Shown here: one piece after another, positions 1-5,026 of the stretch
Numbering within the stretch: position 1 is the stretch's first letter
Layout of the letters: every line of letters starts with the position of its first letter
Origin: Alphaproteobacteria bacterium
GTDB lineage: Bacteria; Pseudomonadota; Alphaproteobacteria; Micropepsales; Micropepsaceae
Assembly: GCA_028869355.1 (NCBI GenBank)
Contig: JAGWSK010000342.1
Span: 1-5,026, forward strand
Length of the DNA stretch: 5,026 bases
Reading direction: 5' to 3'
Program-made: the position numbers and the translations under genes
Notes under the pieces: model-generated
Told to the model about the DNA's origin: nothing
Database searches by the model: none
The model's input: only the letters and a program-made list of their open reading frames with translations

Positions 1-2838
1 GCGACGATCGACTGCACCTGGCCCGCCGTTGAAGGCGCCGATGGTCTGGAACGGGCCATGGACCGCATCTGCCGCGAGGCGACGGAAGCCGTACTGGCCG
101 ATAACAACATCCTGATCCTTTCGGATCGGGCGGTGTCGGCGGAACGGATTCCGATTCCGGCGCTGCTGTCGACCGCCGCGATTCACTATCACCTGATCCG
201 GCAAGGCTTGCGCATGCAAACCGGGCTGGTGGTGGAAACCGGCGAAGCCCGTGAGGTGCATCATTTCTGCGCGCTGGCGGGTTACGGCGCAGAGGCGTTC
301 AATCCCTATCTCGCCTTCGAGACGCTGGAGCAGATTCGCATCCAGAACCAGCTTCCGGTGAAACCGTATGAGATGCAGAAAAATTACATCAAGGCGGTTG
401 GCAAGGGCATTCTGAAGGTGATGTCCAAGATGGGCATCTCCACATATCAGTCTTACTGCGGTGCGCAGATTTTCGACGCCGTCGGTTTGTCGTCGGAATT
501 TGTGGAAAAATATTTCACCGGTACGGCGGCGCCGATCGAAGGCGCGAGCTTGCGCGAGATCGCCGAGGAATGCGTGCGGCGCCATGCCGACGCCTATGGC
601 AACAAGCTGGTCTATCGCAACATGCTCGATGTCGGCGGCGATTACGCGTGGCGCATCCGGGGTGAGGACCACGCCTGGACGCCCGATTCGATCGCCCGGC
701 TGCAGCATGCCGTTCGCGGCAATGTGCCGGCCGAGTACCGTTCCTTTGCCGAAGGCATTAACCGCCAGAACGAACGCCTGCTGACGATTCGCGGGCTGAT
801 GGAATTCAAATGGGCGGAGAAGCCGCTGCCGCTGGACGAAGTTGAGCCGGCCGCGAGTATCGTCAAACGCTTCTCGACCGGCGCCATGAGCTTTGGCTCG
901 ATTTCACGCGAGGCGCACACCACGCTTGCGATCGCCATGAACCGGATCGGCGGCCGTTCGAATACCGGCGAGGGTGGGGAGGAATCCGATCGCTACAAGC
1001 CGCTTCCGAACGGCGATTCCATGCGCTCTGCGATCAAGCAGGTCGCATCCGGACGTTTTGGCGTCACCATCGAATATCTCGTCAACGCCGATGATCTCCA
1101 GATCAAGATCGCGCAAGGCGCCAAGCCGGGCGAAGGCGGACAGTTGCCGGGGCACAAGGTCAGCAAGGACATCGCCAAAGTCCGGCATTCGACGCCGGGT
1201 GTCGGATTGATCTCGCCACCGCCGCACCACGACATTTACTCGATCGAGGATCTGGCGCAGCTCATCCACGATCTGAAGAACGCCAATCCCCGGGCGCGCA
1301 TTTCGGTCAAGCTGGTCTCCGAAGTCGGCGTCGGCACGGTGGCTGCGGGCGTATCGAAGGCGCGTTCCGACCATGTGACGATTGCCGGCTATGAAGGCGG
1401 CACGGGTGCTTCGCCGCTGACTTCGCTCACCCATGCCGGCGCACCGTGGGAAATCGGGCTTGCCGAGACTCAGCAGACATTGGTGCTGAACGGGTTGCGT
1501 GGGCGCATTGCGGTACAGGTTGATGGCGGTTTGCGCACCGGACGCGACGTCGCCATCGCTGCGCTGCTGGGGGCCGATGAATTCGGCTTTGCCACGGCGC
1601 CGCTGATCGCGATCGGCTGCATCATGATGCGCAAGTGCCATCTCAATACCTGTCCGGTCGGAGTCGCGACCCAGGACCCGGTGCTGCGCGCAAAATTCAG
1701 CGGAACGCCGGAGGACGTGATCAACTATTTCTTCTTCGTCGCCGAGGAAGTGCGTGAGATCATGGCGGGGCTTGGATTCCGCAGCTTCGACGAGATGGTC
1801 GGCCATGTCGATCGCATCGATGCCCAGCGCGTGCTGAAGCACTGGAAGGCGCATGGCGTCGATCTGTCCCGGGTTCTGCATCAGGTCACGCCGAAACCGG
1901 GCGTTGCGATTTACCACTGCGAGACCCAGAACCACCGCCTCGAAAAAGCGCTCGATCATGAATTGATCGGTGAAGCCGGACCGGCACTCGAGAGCGGAAA
2001 ACCGGTGCGTATTCATCGGCCGATCCGGAACGTCAACCGGACCGTGGGTGCGATGCTGTCGGGCGAAGTGGCGCGGCGTTACGGCCATTCCGGCCTGCCG
2101 GAAGACACCATTGCGGTGCATCTGACCGGAACCGCGGGTCAGAGCTTCGGCGCGTTTCTGGCGCGCGGAGTGAGCCTCGAACTCACCGGCGATGCCAACG
2201 ACTATGTCGCCAAGGGCCTGTCCGGCGGGCGCGTGGTGGTGCGGCAGCCGAAAGAAGCAAACCGCGACCCGACGCGCAACATCATCATCGGCAACACGGT
2301 TCTGTATGGCGCGATTTGCGGCGAGGCCTATTTCGAAGGTGTGGCCGGCGAACGCTTCGCCGTGCGCAACTCCGGCGCTGTCACCGTCGTCGAGGGCACC
2401 GGTGACCACGCCTGTGAATATATGACCGGCGGCGTTGTTGCAGTGCTGGGAGAGACCGGGCGCAATTTTGCCGCCGGAATGTCAGGCGGCATTGCCTATG
2501 TCTATGATCCGGAAAAGCGCTTCCGGAACCTGTGCAACACTTCGATGGTGCTGCTGGAACCGGTCATGCCGGCGACTGGCGCCAGCGACGATCACGAACG
2601 TCCGCGGCAGCGTTCGATCTCCGCCTACGACATGGGCATGGGCGACATGCTGCGCTTTGATGCAGAACGGTTGCTGATCCTGGTCGAACGTCACTTGCTT
2701 TATACCGGCAGTGCGCGCGCGCGTGAGATCCTGGAAAACTGGGATGAAGCACGTTCGCGCTTCGTCAAGGTGATGCCGCTGGATTTCCGGCGCGCATTGC
2801 TCGAATTGCAAACCGAGCGCCGTACCGCCGCCGAATGA
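1..2838 (+). CDS. gltB: Glutamate synthase large (alpha) subunit, 3' part; start outside window
   Basis: This is the FMN-containing synthase subunit of NADPH-GOGAT, which makes glutamate from 2-oxoglutarate and ammonia released from glutamine, in the cytoplasm. The frame is open from base 1, and codons 1-19 (reading ATIDCTWP at the left edge) continue the family, so the ATG at 58 is internal. In window codons: the end of the central domain (1 to about 280, with LSDR and NPYLAFE); the FMN/synthase barrel from about 290 (STGAMSFGSIS, SNTGEGGE at 320-327, AKPGEGGQLPG at 374-384, GYEGGTGASP at 463-472); the 3Fe-4S cysteines 540, 546 and 551 (C-x5-C-x4-C); and the C-terminal GXGXG beta-helix from about 670, with Gly-rich turns near 711-717 and 826-830. 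The N-terminal class II glutamine amidotransferase domain with its catalytic Cys1, roughly 560 residues, lies upstream and cannot be checked. All visible key residues are intact. It is followed after 6 bases by gltD, as in a two-gene operon. Confidence 0.98.
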   Translation, partial: ATIDCTWPAVEGADGLERAMDRICREATEAVLADNNILILSDRAVSAERIPIPALLSTAAIHYHLIRQGLRMQTGLVVETGEAREVHHFCALAGYGAEAFNPYLAFETLEQIRIQNQLPVKPYEMQKNYIKAVGKGILKVMSKMGISTYQSYCGAQIFDAVGLSSEFVEKYFTGTAAPIEGASLREIAEECVRRHADAYGNKLVYRNMLDVGGDYAWRIRGEDHAWTPDSIARLQHAVRGNVPAEYRSFAEGINRQNERLLTIRGLMEFKWAEKPLPLDEVEPAASIVKRFSTGAMSFGSISREAHTTLAIAMNRIGGRSNTGEGGEESDRYKPLPNGDSMRSAIKQVASGRFGVTIEYLVNADDLQIKIAQGAKPGEGGQLPGHKVSKDIAKVRHSTPGVGLISPPPHHDIYSIEDLAQLIHDLKNANPRARISVKLVSEVGVGTVAAGVSKARSDHVTIAGYEGGTGASPLTSLTHAGAPWEIGLAETQQTLVLNGLRGRIAVQVDGGLRTGRDVAIAALLGADEFGFATAPLIAIGCIMMRKCHLNTCPVGVATQDPVLRAKFSGTPEDVINYFFFVAEEVREIMAGLGFRSFDEMVGHVDRIDAQRVLKHWKAHGVDLSRVLHQVTPKPGVAIYHCETQNHRLEKALDHELIGEAGPALESGKPVRIHRPIRNVNRTVGAMLSGEVARRYGHSGLPEDTIAVHLTGTAGQSFGAFLARGVSLELTGDANDYVAKGLSGGRVVVRQPKEANRDPTRNIIIGNTVLYGAICGEAYFEGVAGERFAVRNSGAVTVVEGTGDHACEYMTGGVVAVLGETGRNFAAGMSGGIAYVYDPEKRFRNLCNTSMVLLEPVMPATGASDDHERPRQRSISAYDMGMGDMLRFDAERLLILVERHLLYTGSARAREILENWDEARSRFVKVMPLDFRRALLELQTERRTAAE

Positions 2839-2846
2839 TCGATCAT
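2835..2846 (+). promoter_or_regulatory. gltB-gltD junction: 12-bp palindrome with overlapping stop and decoy ATG
   Basis: The bases ATGATCGATCAT form a perfect 12-bp palindrome. It contains the gltB stop (TGA, 2836-2838) and the first two bases of the gltD start codon. An out-of-frame ATG at 2835 overlaps the gltB stop in the ATGA manner and opens a 5-codon frame (MIDHG) that ends at TAA 2850-2852. No purine-rich Shine-Dalgarno sequence is visible ahead of either ATG, which fits reinitiation by ribosomes finishing gltB. The sequence facts are certain; a regulatory role is only inferred and may not exist. Confidence 0.35.
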
Positions 2847-4296
2847 GGGTAAGCTCACCGGATTTCTTGAAATCGAACGCCGCGACCGGAGCTATGACAA
2901 GCCCGAAGCGCGCAAACAGTCGTGGAAAGAGTTCACCAAGCCGCTGCCGTTTCCTGAGGTGACGCGCCAGGCGGCGCGCTGCATGGATTGCGGCATTCCG
3001 TTTTGTCACCAGGGTTGTCCGGTCAACAATCTGATCCCGGACTGGAACAACCTGGTTTATCGCGATCAGTGGAAGGCGGCGCTGGAGGCGCTGCACTCGA
3101 CGAACAATTTCCCGGAATTCACCGGCCGTATTTGCCCTGCGCCGTGCGAGGCCTCGTGCACGCTCAACATCGAGGACAATCCGGTCACGATCAAAACCAT
3201 TGAATGCGAGATTGTCGACCGCGGCTGGGAGGAGGGATGGATCCATCCGTTTCTGGCGCCGAGAAAATCGGGCAAGCGCGTCGCGGTGATCGGGTCCGGT
3301 CCGGCCGGCATGGCTTGCGCACAGCAATTGGCGCGCGCAGGGCATGGCGTGACGCTGTTCGAAAAGAGTGACCGCATCGGCGGGTTGCTGCGCTACGGCA
3401 TTCCCGATTTCAAGATGGAAAAGCGGCTGATCGACCGGCGTATGCGGCAGATGGAAGCCGAGGGCGTCGAATTCCGCCCCGGCACTGAAGTCGGCGTCAA
3501 TCTGTCGTTATTGTCGCTGATGGAAACCTACGACGCGATTGTGATGTCCTGCGGCGCCGAAGCGCCCCGCGACCTCGAAGTACCGGGGCGCGAACTCTCG
3601 GGCATCCATTTCGCGATGGATTATCTGACGCAGCAGAACAAGCGCGTTGCCGGCGATGACGAAACGCGCGCAGCGCCGCGCGGCACGATCAGCGCCAAAG
3701 ACAAGCATGTGATTGTCATTGGCGGCGGCGACACCGGTTCGGACTGTATCGGCACCGCCAACCGTCAGGGCGCGGCGTCGATCACGCAGCTCGAAATCCT
3801 GCCGATGCCGCCGGAAAAAGAGAACAAGGGACTGACCTGGCCGGATTGGCCGCTGAAACTCAGAACCTCGTCGTCACAGGAAGAGGGTTGCGATCGCGAC
3901 TGGGCCGTGCTGACCAAAAAAGCGCGCGGTGTGGACGGCAAACTGGCGGCATTGGAATGCGTGCGCGTCGACTGGGCAAAGGATTCCTCAGGCCGGTTCC
4001 AGACGAAGGAAATCGAGGGCAGCCGGTTCGAGCTGAAAGCCGATCTTGTATTGCTTGCGATGGGATTTGTCGGTCCGAACCGGCGCGGATTGCTCGAAGA
4101 AGCCGATGTGGCGCTGGATGCGCGGGGCAATGTTGAGGCGAATACGATCGACTATCGCACCTCCAATCCGAAGATCTTCTCCTGTGGAGACATGCGCCGC
4201 GGCCAATCGCTGGTGGTGTGGGCAATCCGTGAAGGCCGGCAGGCGGCACGCGCGGCGGACGAGTTCCTCACCGGCTCAACAACGCTTCCACGCTGA
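2845..4296 (+). CDS. gltD: Glutamate synthase small (beta) subunit, NADPH-dependent
   Basis: Complete, 483 residues, matching the usual length of about 470-490. It oxidises NADPH on FAD and sends electrons through Fe-S clusters to GltB. The N-terminal domain has the 4Fe-4S cysteines C46-x2-C49-x4-C54-x3-C58 and C97-x3-C101-x3-C105. The FAD Rossmann motif GSGPAG is at 150-155, followed by the acidic FEK at the end of the second strand (172-174) and the IGGLLRYGIPDFK stretch at 178-190. The NADPH-binding motif GGGDTGSD is at 293-300. The C-terminal FAD-contact motif with CGDMRRGQS is at 447-455, followed by VVWAIREGRQAA. The ATG at 2845 is the only sensible start: the next Met is residue 47, already inside the cluster motif. 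No clear Shine-Dalgarno sequence precedes it, so translation is probably coupled to gltB, whose stop is 6 bases upstream. The related two-Fe-S flavoproteins (NADPH-dihydropyrimidine dehydrogenase family) share the fold, but the gltB neighbour settles the identity. The stop codon lies at the start of the remnant that follows. Confidence 0.98.
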   Translation: MGKLTGFLEIERRDRSYDKPEARKQSWKEFTKPLPFPEVTRQAARCMDCGIPFCHQGCPVNNLIPDWNNLVYRDQWKAALEALHSTNNFPEFTGRICPAPCEASCTLNIEDNPVTIKTIECEIVDRGWEEGWIHPFLAPRKSGKRVAVIGSGPAGMACAQQLARAGHGVTLFEKSDRIGGLLRYGIPDFKMEKRLIDRRMRQMEAEGVEFRPGTEVGVNLSLLSLMETYDAIVMSCGAEAPRDLEVPGRELSGIHFAMDYLTQQNKRVAGDDETRAAPRGTISAKDKHVIVIGGGDTGSDCIGTANRQGAASITQLEILPMPPEKENKGLTWPDWPLKLRTSSSQEEGCDRDWAVLTKKARGVDGKLAALECVRVDWAKDSSGRFQTKEIEGSRFELKADLVLLAMGFVGPNRRGLLEEADVALDARGNVEANTIDYRTSNPKIFSCGDMRRGQSLVVWAIREGRQAARAADEFLTGSTTLPR

Positions 4297-4664
4297 ACGT
4301 CCCGCATTCGGCTCATGTGACGCCATCCTGGTACGGAGAATCGGTCGGGCATTATGAGGGTGGCGAGACGCTCGTGGTCGATACGGTTGGTCTGTCGACG
4401 AAAACCTATGTTGACAATTACCGCACGCCGCATACCGGGCAGTTGCATGTCATAGAGCGCTTCAAGATGAGTCCGGACCGCAAGACCATGGAGGACTTCG
4501 TCACGGTCGATGACCCCGGCACTTTTACGCAGCCATGGTCAGGGATTCAGCGCTTCAATCGCGAGGTTCACCCGCTCCGGGAAAGTGCCTGTGCGGAGAA
4601 CAATCTCGATTTCTTCCACTACAATGTGGTGCCGTTGCCGCAATCGGACAAACCCGATTTTTGA
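4293..4664 (+). pseudogene. C-terminal remnant of an uncharacterised protein, abutting gltD
   Basis: About 123 codons are open to TGA 4662-4664. The translation reads LNVPHSAHVTPSWYGES, then GHYEGGETLVVDTVGL, TYVDNYRTPHTGQLHVIERF, VDDPGTFTQPWSGIQRF, CAENNLDFF and ends PQSDKPDF. From memory this resembles the C-terminal end of a family of uncharacterised, probably exported proteins of a few hundred residues found in soil bacteria including Bradyrhizobium; their function is unknown to me. The family-like text starts before the only in-frame start codon (GTG 4317), at about 4293 inside the gltD stop region, and that frame is closed by a stop at 4230-4232. GTG 4317 has no Shine-Dalgarno sequence. 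I therefore read it as a 5'-deleted gene whose breakpoint lies at the end of gltD. No internal frameshift or stop is seen, so the loss may be recent, or a short protein may still be made by readthrough from gltD. If intact, the short form would begin at 4317 (115 residues). Confidence 0.6.
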
Positions 4665-4725
4665 TCGGGAGTCGTCGCGGTAGCTGGAGCGTTCTTCCGG
4701 TGCGCGCGTTTCTTTGCCGCCCAAC
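4665..4725. other. Short non-coding spacer after the remnant
   Basis: Between the remnant's stop and the palindromic repeat I see no gene, no clear promoter hexamers and no terminator. A 6-bp hairpin (CCCGAT 4653-4658 with ATCGGG 4664-4669) overlaps the remnant's stop, but no T run follows it. Confidence 0.5.
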
Positions 4726-4757
4726 GCTTTTTGCGATTACTTCGAATCGCAAAATGC
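4726..4757. repeat. Inverted repeat 1 of the intergenic element
   Basis: The arms TTTTGCGATT (4729-4738) and AATCGCAAAA (4745-4754) are perfectly complementary over 10 bp around the loop ACTTCG. After one T-T mismatch the pairing continues for two more base pairs (GC 4726-4727 with GC 4756-4757). No run of T follows the stem on either strand, so it is not a canonical intrinsic terminator. It contains one GAATC (4744-4748), a GANTC site that CcrM-type methylases of alphaproteobacteria recognise, probably by chance. Confidence 0.75.
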
Positions 4758-4775
4758 CTTGGATTTTTGATTGGC

Positions 4776-4818
4776 GCGTTTTCTACGCCGAACCGGTAAC
4801 CACTTCGGCGGAAAACGC
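4776..4818. repeat. Inverted repeat 2 of the intergenic element
   Basis: The left arm is GCGTTTTC (4776-4783), a 2-base bulge TA, then CGCCGAA (4786-4792). The right arm is TTCGGCG (4804-4810) followed by GAAAACGC (4811-4818). All 15 pairs match around an 11-base loop (CCGGTAACCAC). The stem ends 8 bases before the Shine-Dalgarno sequence of the VOC gene, so if transcribed it would form a stable hairpin in that mRNA's leader. There is no T tract after the stem. Confidence 0.8.
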
Positions 4819-4826
4819 TTTAGATC

Positions 4827-4831
4827 AGGAG
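4827..4831 (+). promoter_or_regulatory. Shine-Dalgarno sequence of the VOC gene
   Basis: AGGAG lies 7 bases before the ATG at 4839, which is good spacing and fixes the start of the VOC-family gene. It begins 8 bases after the right arm of inverted repeat 2. Confidence 0.85.
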
Positions 4832-4838
4832 CCCCGCC

Positions 4839-5026
4839 ATGCCCAATCCGTTCGTCCACATCGAACTGACCAGCGCGAATCTCGACGAATCGAAGCGGTT
4901 CTACGGATCATTGCTCGACTGGAAGCTGGAAGAAGCGCCTCCCGAACACGGCATGGAATACACGATGATCAAGGTCGGCGAAGGGACAGGCGGCGGCATG
5001 ATGAAACATCCCATGCCGGGCCAGCC
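4839..5026 (+). CDS. VOC superfamily (glyoxalase-like) protein, 5' part; runs off window
   Basis: The first 62 codons are visible, plus two bases of the next. The start reads MPNPFVHIELTSANLDESKR and continues FYGSLLDWKLEE, the first beta-alpha unit of a vicinal-oxygen-chelate fold. His7 on the first strand sits where the first metal ligand usually lies. The FY-x-LLDW helix end is typical. It is followed by GMEYTMIKVGEG and the glycine-rich GTGGGMMKHPMPG (49-61), which resembles the COG3324 type of predicted lactoylglutathione-lyase-related enzymes, usually about 120-130 residues long. VOC proteins include glyoxalase I, dioxygenases and antibiotic-binding proteins; the substrate cannot be told from this part, and many COG3324 members are uncharacterised. 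A good Shine-Dalgarno sequence and a 174-base upstream gap suggest it is expressed separately from gltBD, but I see no convincing promoter. The second half of the domain, with the remaining ligands, lies outside the window. Confidence 0.9.
   Translation, partial: MPNPFVHIELTSANLDESKRFYGSLLDWKLEEAPPEHGMEYTMIKVGEGTGGGMMKHPMPGQ

Larger units (their letters stand above)
4726..4823. repeat. Bipartite palindromic intergenic repeat (two hairpins)
   Basis: Two strong inverted repeats, at 4726-4757 and 4776-4818, are joined by an 18-base T-rich spacer. They fill most of the gap between the remnant and the VOC gene. The right unit has the core CGCCGAACCGGTAACCACTT followed by CGGCGGAAAACGCTTTAG. From memory, a very similar arrangement recurs in many intergenic regions of Bradyrhizobium and relatives: a hairpin with a GATT...AATC apex, a T-rich linker, then GCGTTTTC...GAACCGGT-n-n-CCACTTCG...GAAAACGC. 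This would make it a dispersed non-autonomous element like the RIME/REP class. The inverted repeats are seen directly; the dispersed-repeat status is recollection that I could not search. No coding potential is visible. Confidence 0.6.

Noticed and set aside
58..60. ATG as the start of a 926-residue gltB product
   Set aside because: The frame is open to base 1, and the 19 codons before this ATG continue the conserved GltB sequence, so the Met is internal.
904..2409. A 501-codon open frame on the minus strand opposite gltB
   Set aside because: It lies entirely antisense to strongly conserved gltB codons, its translation shows no recognisable domain, and long antisense frames are common opposite G+C-rich genes.
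2482..3345. A 287-codon minus-strand open frame across the gltB-gltD junction
   Set aside because: It is a shadow of two well-supported genes, its arginine-rich translation resembles no family, and no ribosome binding site stands out.
4411..4436. TTGACA (4411-4416) followed by CATACC as a sigma-70-like promoter
   Set aside because: The -35 hexamer is perfect, but it encodes the conserved VDN of the remnant, the -10 match is poor and the spacing is short. It is probably chance.
4653..4669. Hairpin CCCGAT/ATCGGG over the stop of the remnant as an intrinsic terminator
   Set aside because: The stem is only 6 bp and is followed by AGTCGTCGCGG with no T tract.
4729..4754. Inverted repeat 1 as a transcription terminator
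   Set aside because: The stem is A/T-rich at its base and there is no T run directly after it on either strand; it fits better as part of the palindromic repeat.
1..5026. A new defence, mobile or biosynthetic system
   Set aside because: The coding content is a housekeeping gltBD pair, one gene remnant and one common VOC-family gene; no accessory-system hallmark was found on either strand.

Overview
The window is G+C-rich and compact. It is dominated by the 3' part of a glutamate synthase operon (gltB-gltD) of the bacterial NADPH-dependent type. Protein flavour, codon use and a bipartite palindromic intergenic repeat near the right end suggest an alphaproteobacterium, probably Hyphomicrobiales close to the Bradyrhizobium/Rhodopseudomonas group. 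The order-level guess rests on remembered sequence patterns, not on a search.

Layout, all on the + strand. Positions 1-2838 hold the last 945 codons of gltB, whose start lies left of the window. After a 6-base gap, 2845-4296 is a complete gltD. Directly at the gltD stop, and in a different frame, an open stretch (about 4293-4664) encodes what looks like only the C-terminal end of an uncharacterised larger protein. It has no plausible ribosome binding site, so I call it a gene remnant. Positions 4665-4838 are non-coding and contain two strong hairpins that look like one dispersed intergenic palindromic repeat. At 4839 a small VOC-superfamily (glyoxalase-like) gene starts behind a good Shine-Dalgarno sequence and runs off the right edge.

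How the genes work together: GltB and GltD form the alpha-beta protomer of glutamate synthase. GltD takes electrons from NADPH through FAD and passes them over its Fe-S clusters to the 3Fe-4S cluster and FMN of GltB. There 2-oxoglutarate and glutamine-derived ammonia become glutamate, which makes this the GOGAT half of the GS/GOGAT ammonium-assimilation cycle. The remnant and the VOC gene have no evident link to this pathway.

I found no RNA gene, CRISPR array, insertion sequence or defence system, and nothing that amounts to a new biological system. The points that merit a second look are the remnant fused to the end of gltD and the repeat lying just upstream of the VOC gene.
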